Part shown: piece after piece, positions 1 through 11,024 of the stretch | How positions within the stretch are numbered: the first letter of the stretch is position 1 | Layout of the letters: the number at the start of each line of letters is the position of its first letter | From: Lateolabrax maculatus | Taxonomy: Eukaryota > Chordata > Actinopteri > Acropomatiformes > Lateolabracidae | NCBI GenBank assembly: GCA_031216445.1 | Contig: CM062210.1 | Coordinates: forward strand, 12,969,501 to 13,033,500 | Length of the DNA stretch: 64,000 bases | Direction of reading: 5' to 3' | Position numbers and translations under genes: made by a program | The notes under the pieces: model-generated | What the model was told of the DNA's origin: nothing | What the model saw: the letters and a program-made list of their open reading frames with translations, nothing else | The model's database searches: none

Positions 1-900
1 ACACACACAGGCAAACAAACAGATGAACAAAGCATCTTAAGAGCTAAATTCAAGGTAAAGTAACTCTAATGTCAATATAGTAGTTCAAACCTCATGTTAT
101 TTACCAACCACAGATAATAAAACATTTCTTTATTCATATAGATGTACAATGACGAGATAATCAATGTGAGCTCTATGTAAATACATAACCTCCAAACTTT
201 TGATTGAATAGTTATTGTTCTGTGCATATGTCTGGTGAAGTGTCTGTTTTTGTATGTGTTTCATGCCTACCTCTTCAATGGTCTTGGCTTTGAAGGGAAT
301 TTACAAAACCTGTGAATGTCTGGCACAAAGGTCATGTATACGGTTGGTATTGTGCGCTACTTTTTTATTTGCAAGGGTAAGTACATATGGGGAGATGCAC
401 TTGATCCACAGAATAGCTGGCTTATCAGTTTGAAATGGTGAACACTACTATGAAGTTTTGAAGGACAATAGGTACATCAGAGTATGTGCCATGCACTGGT
501 TAAACAGAAAATAGCAGTTCACTGGATTACAATTATTGGTAAATGTAATACGTTATATTTATTTTATGATGTTATAGGTATAGGTTATGTGTTGATGGAA
601 ATATATAGCCTCCACTATTAATTTTGGCCTTACGACAACCCTCAGAGAAGGGGTATCAACTATTTCACTGAGGGTTGTGCATGTAGAAATGAGAGCAACA
701 AAAGCAATATTAGTGTAGTGTAGTCTGGTCTTTAGCACTAGATATAAGACTTTTTAAAAGCGAAATGCTGAATTATCTCTTTACTCAATACATGCGTTGG
801 CTGTAATGCATTCTGGTCTATTGACGCTACAGTCACTAGAGAAAAATAGTATGTGCGTCTCTTACATTACAGTGGAAATTCCTTAGAATTTTCTTCTATT
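1..900. other. AT-rich unique spacer, no gene seen
   Basis: The first nine bases are the tail of a CA array cut by the window edge. The rest is AT-rich, with no frame longer than a few dozen codons and no recognisable repeat except the short inverted repeat listed separately. Confidence 0.5.
635..678. repeat. 11-bp perfect inverted repeat, 22-nt loop
   Basis: ACAACCCTCAG at 635-645 is exactly reverse-complemented by CTGAGGGTTGT at 668-678. It could fold as a stem-loop, but no flanking structure suggests an RNA gene or a transposon end, and a stem this size occurs by chance in long sequences. Confidence 0.5.
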
Positions 901-1117
901 TGGTAATTAAAAAATGTTACTTCATCCATGGAAATGTTACCGTGGCACAAAAATTACTGTAAATAGCACCTTTATTGACTGCAAACTTTCTAATATGTCG
1001 GCAAATTGTCAGTTTGTGAAGTGGGAGAACTCTGAAACTCATGTACAGAATAATTACAAATTCCCACTTGTAATTATGACCACAAGTTAATAAAGCAACC
1101 TTTATTTGCTGTACTCT

Positions 1118-1557
1118 ACGAATGCAGCAGACAAAGGTTAAAAAAGTACTCGGGTTGACTGTAAGCAGAATAATGGTGTTTTTGTTGCAAATATTGGGTG
1201 TATTCAAAGCATTTTTTTAAGCATGACAAAATATCCACAATAATTACAGGAAAGTCCTTAAACCACTGTATGGGCTTTGACTCCAAAGTTGAATAGAATA
1301 TTTTTCTTTCGCATTTTCTATGTGTTTGTTGCAGAAGATATACTTCTGATGCCAGCTCTTGGTTTACATAAATGAAAAGATACGGTCCGTCTGGCTTTTT
1401 CTTACCAGGCGTAACATGTGACTTCTGGGTTAGTCACGTTTGTGTCACTGACTCGCCTGGACAAATATCATCCTCCACAACCTCCTCTAATGAGTCAATA
1501 TCATCATTTCTGTCACTACATGATTGTCTCCCCGCACAGAACAAGGCCACAGTGTAC
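1118..1557 (-). other. Possible decayed reading frame with one internal stop
   Basis: Read on the minus strand from 1557 down to 1118, one frame runs for about 146 codons with a single internal TGA near 1434-1436. Before the stop is a strongly acidic stretch (residues such as DIDSLEEVVEDD), then a basic KKK-P segment. There is no ATG near its start, no clear splice sites and no family that I recognise. Acidic N-terminal blocks are common in transposases, so a decayed transposon gene is possible. Chance openness is the competing explanation. Confidence 0.18.
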
Positions 1558-2753
1558 TAATTTCTCAAAAGTAACAAAACAGAGTAGTGTGTATTGTCCT
1601 CATCACGGCCAGTGCTCAGTAAAATCAATAGTGACAGGGCACATAAAGCTCAGCCAAAGCCCTCTGAAACCTCGTTAGTCTAAATACCTCCAGGAGATAT
1701 GTGCTAATAAATGAAAATAAAATTAACAGCGCCCACTCTGGCTCCATTGGACTCTGATCTGACCATTGCAAGGACGTACCCTGCAGTGCTTTAAAACTAT
1801 CCTGGTTAATTATAATTTCTAGTGTGCAGGCCAGAACGAAATTAGAGACATGCTAAACTTAACAAGCCTAACCTGACTCTCGCTTTAGGTTAAAGAAAAA
1901 AAAAAAAAAAATCATGCAACCTTTGAACTTCCCTATGAATTCCTGGAGGCTAGTGATGAGGCGATGAGTGTGTGATGGGAGGTGTGCACATTACATGAGT
2001 GTACGTTTATGTTCGTGAGATATTTATTGTATTAGACTGAAATATAATATAGAAAGAGCCAATCTGTTGGATAACAAGGCTGAGAGCACAATGTGCATTC
2101 ATTTTGTATGGAAGTTACTTTATTGTGAGCGTCAAAAATGACAGGTGTATTAAATGTAATTTCGACCAATAATGTTTTTCACATATGATGGGACTAACCT
2201 GGATTGATTTTTGATACATTCAAATAAGCCACTTTGAAACCAAATACTACAACTAAAAAAAAACTGGTGCTGTTTGAAATTCCATGTCACTGACAGAATG
2301 AGTCCAGCACGACGCTACGTGCGATGTCTTACAGTTGCCTCATTCATTAGGAAGTTTTCAAGACATGCGACTGTGGTCAAAGCAGATCAGTTGTACAAGG
2401 CAGAATTATCTACATTCCCTGTTCATTCATAACGAGCAGGTCCAGCTCAGAAGGTTGTGCAAACTCTTTTAAACTATTCTGGATGTGTCTGAATTCTGAA
2501 CAAAAAATGGAGTGTTTTATTATTTGTCCGTCCTTTAAAGCCATGTACTTTAATTCAAATCCAGGGTCAGCCTTTTGTCACAAGAATATCATGTTTAACA
2601 TTCTGAAGTTGGCGGAATAAAAAAAAATGAAGATAATGAATAAGACAGTAAACCGAATAACAAACAAAACAATGCAACCCACATGTGTCTTTATGGTTCC
2701 CCTTTCTAAGAGAAATACACTGAGTGAGATGGACAAATGCACATACACAAGTA
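1558..2753. other. Unique spacer, no gene seen
   Basis: Mixed AT-rich sequence with a poly-A run near 1895-1911. No long frame, SINE promoter boxes or terminal repeats are visible. The part around 2290-2470 has more balanced composition, but nothing specific can be named. Confidence 0.45.
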
Positions 2754-2774
2754 GACACGCACACACATGCGCGT

Positions 2775-2829
<55 letters not shown>
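2754..2829. repeat. (CA)n microsatellite
   Basis: Interrupted CA/CG/TG start, then a pure CA array from about 2776 to 2829 (27 units). Reverse-strand frames through it encode only poly-Cys-Val. Confidence 0.98.
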
Positions 2830-2832
<3 letters not shown>

Positions 2833-2848
2833 CTTAGAACACCTTGAC

Positions 2849-2872
2849 ATCACCATGTGCTGCCATGGTGAT
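2849..2872. repeat. 9-bp inverted repeat between CA and TG arrays
   Basis: ATCACCATG at 2849-2857 and CATGGTGAT at 2864-2872 are perfect reverse complements around a 6-nt loop. The hairpin lies between the CA array on its left and the TG array on its right, which are themselves reverse complements. Confidence 0.6.
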
Positions 2873-2942
2873 AGGCTGTGTCTGAGTCGTGCCGCAGCCA
2901 GACAGTTCATCACTGTAAGAGCACTTAGTCTTTGTATGCATG

Positions 2943-2947
2943 CTGTG

Positions 2948-2998
<51 letters not shown>

Positions 2999-3010
2999 GT
3001 CTGTGTGTGT
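2943..3010. repeat. (TG)n microsatellite, imperfect
   Basis: TG units with scattered TTTG and CTG interruptions. It is in opposite orientation to the CA array about 115 bp upstream. Confidence 0.97.
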
Positions 3011-4387
3011 CAGATCTAGCCAGTTGCATACAAACCACAAAGAGACAGAATGTCACCGAACATGAAAAAAAAGGAACATTTTGAGATGCTTGTTATTGTT
3101 TTTCAGAGCTTTAAAATTGTGTTTTCATAGAACATTTGTGTCAATATTTTCAGTTATTATGATTGAATATGAAATTAATTTTAAGAAACACACTTTTCAC
3201 AGTGTTAGGGGGAGCCGGAGGGTACTGCAAAAGGGGAATTACCAAGTTAAAGAATAAACCAGGTAAACTGTGTCTGTTACTACAGCAACTTAACTTGATC
3301 TTAACCTCTAAATTTATGGGATGGCCTAACCCTGAATCAACAGGTTCGCTAAAGTCAGGCTTTTCAAAATAGTCCAGTTTGTCTTAACTTGGTTTTATGA
3401 TGCCTGTTGTGTTTTGTGTTTACTCCATACATGTAAAACTACAATGAATCGGTTGTGTGAAACGGTTCTGCCTGTGTGTGTGGTGTTTATGTGTATGCTC
3501 GCGTGCGTGGGCGTACACGCGTCCATGTATTTGTATGTGTTTGTGTACTCATGTCAGCGTGTGTTTGTGTACTTAATGCGAAAGCTTGATTTGTCTGTCC
3601 TCCCCTGGGGGATATAATTGACCAGTCACTCCGGTCTCTTGCCGAGAGTTCAGACAGTCTAAATGTTGTGCTGAAGTGTCTAGTCTGGAGTGGACTTTTC
3701 AAAGGAAATTAGAGGGCTTCTCAGCCACAATATCACTGCAGAAATGTAGTCAGACAGTCTAATCACAGATACTCACCGTTTCTTCTTGTAGAAGTTTCTT
3801 CCACTTCACCAGACCTGCCTCTGTTCGGCTGCCTTGCACCGGCCTCCATCTTACCTTCCCTTTGGTATTAATTTCCTTTCTCTTGATATGCTTGTCCATC
3901 TCTCTCTTCCTCTGTATGTTTCTCGTATCTCCTTTTCATTATATGTATCTTCTCTTCCTGTGTCTGACAGTCTGATTACTTCTCCTTCTTACACACTCGC
4001 CTTTGTTTATACGCAGCTATATGTGAAACGTATCACAACTTTAACATCGGCCAGAACGGCCTCTGCGGGACATACAGATGGCGGGTATGGGCAGCGGTGT
4101 GAATTGAGTGCTTTATGTGTGTGTACATGTGTGAGTAAGTGTATGTGCATGCTGATGTGTGCTTGCGTGTGGGCCTGGCATGTGTGTGTGTTGACCACGG
4201 AGGTATACCATGGGCCATTTGTAGCGGCCCAGTGCGCCTACGAAATTGCCTCTGGGTGTGGGGGTGCTCACAATGTTCTGGACCATTAGCTCAAATAAGT
4301 CACAGCCAAAACTCTTAGTATCTGTCTCACTGGCCAAATGACAAACTGTGCATCCTCCTAAATCCTCGCCTGCTACCAAACAGGCAG
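3011..4387. other. Spacer with degenerate TG-rich and CT-rich stretches
   Basis: Degenerate TG-rich sequence at about 3470-3570 and 4110-4200, and CT-rich sequence at about 3880-3980. A frame of 151 codons at 3834-4289 is composed of translated CT and TG low-complexity sequence and is not credible as a gene. Confidence 0.5.
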
Positions 4388-4434
4388 GAAGGGAGAGAGT
4401 GAGAGAGAGAGACAGAGAGAAAAAGAAAAAAAGA
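4388..4434. repeat. GA-rich simple repeat followed by A-rich tract
   Basis: GA/GAGT units run into AAAAG units. Confidence 0.9.
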
Positions 4435-5233
4435 TTCCCAATGCCAATTTTTTCCTCTAAAAATAATGTTCTAATTACTCTGATGTGATGCCAGGGCTTC
4501 ATGATCTCACAAAAATGTATATAACACATGTATAATTAATTTTCATTCCTCCTCATCACTGTGTCCATTCAACAACAAACAAAGCCGAGTTTTTTTACAA
4601 ATACATGTAAGCAAATAAAATATTTTAACACACATAAAGACTTTTTAAAACTTTAAGACCGGTTTCTATAATGGTAATGTGCATTAAATCTTTTTCTATA
4701 TAGAAAATAGATTTAATCAATTGAAACTTCAAACTGAATTTTTGGTATTTTGTAACAAGGTAATTTGATGAAACAAACTACTTTGTGCGTGTTTATCTAG
4801 CTGTAGGCTAATTGTCCTTGTCTGATTGGTAGATTTTGGCTAGACAAGTCCTCTACATACCCGTCGTCAGGACGAAGGCACTAAATATTCAATGGACACA
4901 CACACTCTAAGGATGAAAATATGTTTAAAACTAGGGCATAGTGTAAATCATAAAATAAAGACATCCCTCATGCGCACACAAACATCCATATACCCACACA
5001 CATTTGCACTAGCCACACGACTATTTGGAGCCACAGCTCTTTCTCATTGTTTATTCTGCCTTTCTGCCTTTCTTCTGTTGTTCTTTAATTCATTTTTCAT
5101 CTCATCGTGGATGTGTGTCTGGGGCAGCAGGCACGGCAAGCACTGCCCTCTGTAAGGATATTGTATTACTCTTATGTGCACGGACAGCACACACACACAA
5201 ACTCTCAGATGCATGGGAAAATACACTTGTGTG
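4435..5233. other. AT-rich spacer, no gene seen
   Basis: AT-rich sequence without long frames. The last 100 bases already contain CA-rich words leading into the next array. Confidence 0.5.
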
Positions 5234-5248
5234 CACACTCACACACAC

Positions 5249-5285
<37 letters not shown>
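5234..5285. repeat. (CA)n microsatellite
   Basis: CA array with one CG interruption near its left side. Confidence 0.97.
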
Positions 5286-5288
<3 letters not shown>

Positions 5289-6370
5289 CATCCTCTAGAG
5301 TAAATGAAGTCTTAGAATTCTTGAAGGCACCCCCAGTCAGAGACAGACTTTGTTTTATTCATCCTCTCATCCCCCCCCGTTCTTCCCTCGTTCCTCACCT
5401 CCTCACGTCAATTTTGCATGTGGGTGCTCTTCATCGTTGCCACCCTTCACCTGACTCTCCTCGCTGAGATCAGAGTTGGATTTGAATCCCCTTTTGGGGA
5501 CACACGGAAGCACAGAGCACACAAAAACGACACTATCATGCAACTAGATACAGTACACCTGAAGCATGTTTCAACTGGTTTCATCATATCATTACATCAC
5601 ACAGCCTGATGTGTGTGGGTCCAGGATGTTTGGCTTGGGTTGCATCTAGGTGTTTGTATGTTTTGATGTGTACTACCTCACTATCCCTCTAGTTATTAGG
5701 TGGTGTTATCATTACTATAAACCTTCAACACCTGAAACTGTCACTGTTAAGATATTGTTTTTTGTTTGTTTTTTTTTTTATACCCAGGAAAGGGACACCC
5801 TGGAAAGACAAAACAATGCCTATTTTATGTGCTCTCACACTATGACACTATAATTTAACCATGATAAAAAAAAAAAAAAGTGCTGTTTACAGGTACGACC
5901 CCAACTTAACAACCTCAGAGGGAACATAAAAGAACTTGTGTTTAAGATGCTTCATGCTCTGACAGCAGTGTCTGTGTGGGAGAGATACAGGCTGTAACTA
6001 ACTCCTCTTCCTACCTGTGCGAGTGTATAAATGACAGCCGCACCGCAACAGCCTTGACCGAAGCTGGTGAAAACGTTTAAATAAGAAAACAATTTAAAGC
6101 AAACAAAGTGGAGGAGATACAGCAGGATTAATTGTGTGTTCTCAGGTTGTAATGGTTTTGTGCTGTTCAGTATAAAAACATCTCAGTATTGGCTTTACTG
6201 CATTCACAGGATGTGGTCGTATAATTTATTTGTACAGTTAAAGGTGTGCTGTCATGATTAGCTGTGCTAGCCTTCATTCATGCAGTAGGCCTACTCAGTT
6301 TGTAACATTTAAAATGTTTTCAAGGACACTCAGGTGTACTGAATGGGGCTTAAGACTTCTCTTAATTTTT
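5286..6370. other. Spacer, no gene seen
   Basis: Contains a T-rich run near 5757-5780 and an A-run near 5866-5879. The part at about 5880-6060 has balanced composition and some CpG, but no frame or motif arrangement that supports a call. Confidence 0.45.
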
Positions 6371-6395
6371 GTTTACTTTGTTTACTTTGTTTACT
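6371..6395. repeat. Short tandem repeat, 9-bp unit TTTACTTTG
   Basis: Nearly three copies of the unit lead directly into the left arm of the palindrome at 6386-6435, so the two structures overlap. Confidence 0.8.
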
Positions 6396-6435
6396 TTTTC
6401 TACCTATGGTACCATAGGTAGAAAAAGTAAACAAA
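6386..6435. repeat. Perfect 50-bp palindrome without spacer
   Basis: The 25 bases 6386-6410 are exactly reverse-complemented by 6411-6435. The centre is GGTACC at 6408-6413. Each arm ends in a TTTGTTTAC-type word. Possible origins are inversion-duplication of the flanking tandem repeat by template switching during replication, or the tip of a foldback element. No target-site duplication or longer arms are visible. Confidence 0.9.
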
Positions 6436-7689
6436 AATAAATTCATACAAACATGGGTTATTTTCTAAATTTGTTCCAATTGACACTGGCATCATATGTC
6501 CACTGCGCACACGAATATTAGGAGGCCTCAGTAGAGTGCGGGCCAATGTAGCCATAAGTTGTTAATAGTTTGGGGGAATATGATGTTACATAATATGAGA
6601 TGATAAGTAAATATTAATGTATCCATAATGATTTTGAATTAATTAATTTTTGGATCAATGTGATTAAGTACCTTGTTTTGTCAGAGATTTATTTCACAAA
6701 AAACAGACATGACTGTCTTGTTATTTTATTAATAAAAAGCTTATATCCTGATATATAATCCTGATATATATTGATATATACTTAGATACATATAGTTTGT
6801 CCAGCCTGCATAGTAGCTATATGTTTAAGTTTGCTTTGATGGTTTGACTTGGTATCGTTGCTTGGCTGTATGTCTGTGTCTTTACGGTCCTATACATTTG
6901 TTCTCTGCACTGTGTATTACTTGAATGTGTCAAAATACTTGGCCTGTAACGCTAATTCTGATTCTAAAATTAAATAGAACCTGACATATGATTTCATCTA
7001 ACTTTAATTGCAACCTGTGAAGCTACACCTACTAAAATACTAAATAACTATAAATGCTCATAATATAATGGTCACAGTTTGTGGTCCCAAACCCTGAAAG
7101 TATTTGGAAAAAAATAACATTTTGTTTGGAGTGTATGAAGGTAGAAATAGGTGCTTTACTTCAGCGGCGACAGCCATCATGCCTGAAAAGACACTAAAGA
7201 GCACAACCTACAGAAACTCAAACTCAACAGAACTACTCAACAGAAATCCCAGAGGTAAAGCTGTCAGAGTACTGGCCACGGATATGATTGCAAAGCAATG
7301 ACTGCTTGTCAACCAAGATGTCACCAAACAAACTGTAAAAAAATAAAAATAAAAAAAAAGAGAAAGGTCTTGCGTATTAATATTTCAAAGGCATACAAAT
7401 AAATCATATGTATGGAGAACCTTCATTGTAAAGCAATGCATCTGCAAAAGGAAGATGCAGCAGCTACAAATTCACTCACTTGGAATGAATACACTTTCAT
7501 CAGAGAGAACTGCATTCAAATCCATTAAGTGTGATCCAGGCCTAACAGAGAACTCAAGCGCTGAAGCACTGACTTAGGAGGCAATCACATTAAGCCAAAG
7601 TTTTAACAGTTAAGACCTCTAACCAGAAAAACAGCTTTGAGTTGGGAAATGTGTGTAAAACAGTGAGTCGAACCCAAGCCTAACCACCT
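6436..7689. other. AT-rich spacer, no gene seen
   Basis: AT-rich, with GATATATA words at 6745-6785 and an A-rich run at 7337-7362. A 65-codon frame at 7104-7301 shows no recognisable domain. Confidence 0.5.
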
Positions 7690-8335
7690 CATTTGTCTTC
7701 GTCTCTCTGCCACTGGAACAATGGCTTTTGTTTAACCTTGTTTGATTTCCCTCTTAGCGCTGAGCCCCTGACGAAGAGGGCTATTATTGGGCCTCTCAGA
7801 GAGGCATGTTTCACTAACGAGCGATCACTAATGAAGGCTTTAATGTAGGATTAATTACACTCCAAATTGAATGTCTAATTGCTTTTATTCCCTCCTGATG
7901 AAATATGCTCCGGCTGCCACTTCAATGCCATCTGTTGTAATTAGAAAGAGAGAGACAGGGAGGGGAGAGGGGGGGAGGATTCCAAGGATGGGAAATGGAT
8001 TGTAAAGTGCAATAGATAAGACCTTTTTCAGTCGGCAAAGTTTATGCTTTTGTCCTGTTCACAGATTATGTCTTTTGCATTACAATTTCTTCCCTCTCCT
8101 GTCATCTTGCCTCCACCTCCTCACCTCTCCTTCCTTCTTCTCCTACTCCTCCTCCTCCTCCTCCTCCACCACCTCTCTGATAGATGATGTGAGGTTATCT
8201 GTTTCCCCTTGCTAATTGCATCCTCTGATGAGTTTAGGCAAACACATTAGCTAATTGCATTTGTGCTTCTCAGACACTGCTTGATTGATAAAGTGCATAT
8301 GATGCTGAATCATTGCACTGTTTGGTGGTTATTCA
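7690..8335. promoter_or_regulatory. Candidate conserved noncoding regulatory block
   Basis: Balanced, non-repetitive sequence rich in homeodomain-type TAAT words: TAATGAAGG, GGATTAATTACAC and TCTAATTGC at about 7830-7885. The word GCTAATTGCAT occurs twice, at 8211-8221 and 8250-8260, in the same orientation. A CT/CTC-rich tract (about 8088-8170) divides the block. The frames are short and broken. That it is a cis-regulatory element is inference from composition. Confidence 0.4.
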
Positions 8336-8352
8336 TCTCAATGGCAGTCCAT

Positions 8353-8354
<2 letters not shown>

Positions 8355-8395
<41 letters not shown>
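8355..8395. repeat. (AC)n microsatellite
   Basis: Pure array of about 20 units. Confidence 0.98.
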
Positions 8396-8397
<2 letters not shown>

Positions 8398-8737
8398 GTG
8401 ATTGTGATTGATGTTGTGGTTTAAGAGATTGTTTCTGATCTTATTAAAAATCATTGATTTATTTTAACTGTTTTTATTATATGATGTTTGATTACTGTGA
8501 GCAATTTGGAGGGTGATGCTTCCAGAGTTCTGCCTGTGTGCTGAAGCAAACACTTAGATTCAAATTCACATTAGCAAACTCTTTTTTTTTTATGACAGTA
8601 AATGGAACTTAGCTCCCAATGAGTGTGTACTAAGAGGCAATAAAGTGTTTATAGGTTACACAATTACAACTACCATTTATTTCCGTCCCAATAACTACCA
8701 CTAACTAGTTACTAAAATAATCATATATGTAGGTTGC
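8396..8737. other. AT-rich spacer
   Basis: No gene, repeat or motif cluster that I can support. A T-run is at about 8582-8591. Confidence 0.5.
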
Positions 8738-9114
8738 AGAGTCTGTATGGGAAAGTTTATAGAAAATGCAAATAACAACCAACATAAAGTGTCTTGTGGT
8801 GTTGGGCCACAATACGGCTTTAATGCTCCTTGTCAGAGATTTAACAAGTCTCTGGAACTCTACTGGAGGGATCTGCCTACATTTACTTATTTGGTGTTTT
8901 GATGGCAGTGGTGATGGTAAGTGCTGTCTAACACGTGTCCAAAATCTTCTATATGGTAGGTATTCAGTTTGGTTGGAGATCTGGTGATTGACACAATTTT
9001 TCATACTCCTCACACCTTTCAGTGACCCATAATGCCCTGTGGAAGCATGTGCATTGATTGGGTTTTTCTACTCATTTATTCAGGTTTTTCTTTTATTCGT
9101 CACCCATCTATAGG
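8738..9114 (-). mobile_element. Degenerate Tc1/mariner-type transposon remnant
   Basis: The minus strand encodes the C-terminal part of a Tc1-like transposase. In one frame at about 8774-8960 I read KHQIS followed by IPPVEFQRLVKSLTRSIKAV, which matches the conserved C-terminal end of fish Tc1-like transposases, where the motif is followed by a short Arg-Gly-Gly-type tail. DNA similarity seems to continue to about 9050 in another frame. The plus-strand sequence at about 9087-9114 (ending GTCACCCATC) resembles the outer terminal inverted repeat, and a decayed counterpart may start near 8738. The catalytic DDE region is absent and internal sequence is deleted, so the element cannot be active. 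The family assignment rests on memory of the family; the boundaries are approximate. Confidence 0.7.
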
Positions 9115-9459
9115 TCAAACAGAACATTAGTAACTTAGTAACTGCTCACTCCATTTAGCTCCATTTATATCCCCATTAATAAATTGTTACATTGAAAATG
9201 ATGGAGGCTACAAAAAACTCTGCAAATTGAGTTTCCATGTTCAGTTTGTGCCATTTGGTTGACCTTAGAGATTTTATGCTGGAGTTTTTGTAGCATGTTA
9301 GTAAGGTGTTAAAAAAAAAGTTACGTAATTAGGACTATGTTTAAATAATATAAATACTAAGAATAAAAATGTATTTTTACTTTATAATGTATTTTCTTTT
9401 TGTTGCCATTTTTTGCCTTTCTAATTTCACAGTGACAGCAGAGATATATACATAGGAAA
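9115..9459. other. AT-rich spacer between two transposon remnants
   Basis: AT-rich sequence with an A-run near 9311-9319. No gene seen. Confidence 0.5.
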
Positions 9460-9566
9460 TGCGGGGGGGGGGCTATGACATGCAGCACAGGTCCTCAACT
9501 AGAATTAAACCGGGGAGGTTGTGGATATATAGTATGTGTCTTAAACACTAGGCCACCTGACGCCTA
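9460..9566 (-). mobile_element. tRNA-derived SINE remnant
   Basis: On the minus strand the sequence has a pol III A-box-like word (GGTGGCCTAG, from 9557-9548) and, about 37 bp on, a B-box-like word (GGTTTAATTCT, from 9511-9501; consensus GGTTCAANNCC). A tail reading CTGCATGTCATAG then runs into a C-tract at about 9463-9471. This layout matches a common teleost tRNA-type SINE. The head is mutated and the tail truncated. It is a retroposon fossil, not a functional tRNA: the cloverleaf stems do not pair. Confidence 0.65.
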
Positions 9567-9679
9567 TAAATTGTAATTTCTGAAACTCCATGCTGTGTTT
9601 CTAGACAAAAGCCTATACCAGGTGCTCTGACCAGGTTCATTTCATGCTCTAGACTTTTGCTGACATGTCTTCTTCTCTT

Positions 9680-9978
9680 GTTGCCAGTTCACTTTAAGCC
9701 CCCTGAAAAAACACATCTGGGATATGCCATCATTATAACAATACAGCAGCTCATGTAGAAGGCCAATAGGTGGGCCATAAGGCTATTATGTTCCATAATG
9801 GTATTATGTTCTTCAGCGCGAATTAGCATCAGAGTGAATGGATGCGTGGCAGGTGTGCTTTGTAGCAGCACTCTGCCTCTGTCTGATAAGACAATGACAC
9901 AATATGACGAGAAACAACGCCGCTTGTCAGCAATTGTCCTCATAGAAAAGATGACACAGTTGTCAATAGCCATGCTCC
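9680..9978. promoter_or_regulatory. Candidate conserved noncoding block, left part
   Basis: Non-repetitive, balanced sequence with words such as GCCATCATTATAAC, GAATTAGCATCAG and GTCAGCAATTGTCC. It resumes in similar style after the TG array at 9979-10036, suggesting one element split by a microsatellite. A 150-codon minus-strand frame here extends through the array and has no protein-like features. Confidence 0.35.
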
Positions 9979-9980
9979 GT

Positions 9981-10036
<56 letters not shown>
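9979..10036. repeat. (TG)n microsatellite inside a candidate regulatory block
   Basis: Near-pure TG array with one TATG interruption near its start. Confidence 0.98.
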
Positions 10037-10037
<1 letters not shown>

Positions 10038-10320
10038 GGAAGGACTCCCCTAGGAGCAAATGGCTTTAAGCAACACAAGCGCCTGATCAATACATCAATA
10101 TTCAGCTTAGGAGGTCTGACGACACACACATTCGTGCACACACACGCAAACCATCAAACACACAAGCACATACACATTTATGCACAGAGATACACACGCA
10201 AACAGACACGCTTCAGGCTCTGCTGTGTGTGACCCTTAGCTAATCAATTTTTCGCCACATGATAGGGACGCCACGCGCCGCCATCATCACTGCTGCATCA
10301 TTAGACTGTGACACGCATAT
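10037..10320. promoter_or_regulatory. Candidate conserved noncoding block, right part
   Basis: Contains GCCTGATCAATACATC, TTAGCTAATCAATTTTTCG and a CpG-containing stretch GACGCCACGCGCCGCC at about 10266-10281, with a CA-rich segment at about 10120-10210 between them. Confidence 0.33.
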
Positions 10321-10426
10321 ACTCAAACACACACACATACTATCGTTGGTGTTAAAAAAGTTTATAGTCTACAAAGACAAAGATGGCTGTGATTAACATC
10401 TTGTCCATTCTTAGCCAGAGACAAAT

Positions 10427-10482
10427 ACACACACACACACACACACATCCACACGTATGAACACACAAACACACACACACTT
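10427..10482. repeat. (AC)n microsatellite, two segments
   Basis: AC array at 10427-10447 and a second interrupted AC segment to 10482. Confidence 0.95.
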
Positions 10483-10985
10483 GTATCTGCTGACCTCACC
10501 CCTGCAGCTAGAGCTTATTGGATGGATGTCAGCTTATGGTGCAGTATGTATTGTGGTTATTGTTATTCTAATGACTGAATGAAACAACAGTATGGAAACC
10601 AGGGGAGACGGAGCTTGTGTCTTCAGATAATCCGACTGTCCACACTCGACACACCGATTGGTCACAGTTAGGGGTCTGCCAAGTCAGATAGCACACTACG
10701 CACGTGTGTATGCTGAGTTGTTTGATCCTGTATGGGTGGGTGTGCAAGGAAGAAAGAGTGCGAGGGGGTTGACATGACATGTATGAATCTCAAACTATGC
10801 CTGTACGTCCAGCTGTATGTGTACGTTTAATATGGCTGCTGTCCAGTTTGAAAAGAAAGAAAAACTACAGTTTAACTTATCCATACAAAAACAAACATTT
10901 TAAAAATGAGTATGCATGTCCTGCATACATGTGCAGTACAAATCTAATTCACACTGAGATATTGAGTTTTGAAAAGAAAAAAAAG
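10483..10985. other. Unique spacer, no gene seen
   Basis: Mixed composition, with no supported exon or repeat. Confidence 0.45.

Positions 10986-10988
<3 letters not shown>

Positions 10989-11021
<33 letters not shown>
10989..11021. repeat. (AT)n microsatellite
   Basis: About 16 pure AT units, preceded by an A/G-rich run. Confidence 0.98.

Positions 11022-11024
<3 letters not shown>

Noticed and set aside
2567..3040. Overlapping frames of 68-130 codons on both strands
   Set aside because: Translations of CA/TG arrays (alternating Cys-Val or His-Thr). Such frames recur at every microsatellite in the window.
3834..4289. 151-codon plus-strand frame
   Set aside because: Composed of CT-rich then TG-rich low complexity. 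No domain, no splice context.
9460..9566. Possible functional tRNA gene
   Set aside because: The A and B boxes are degenerate and the acceptor and anticodon stems do not pair. It is better explained as a SINE.
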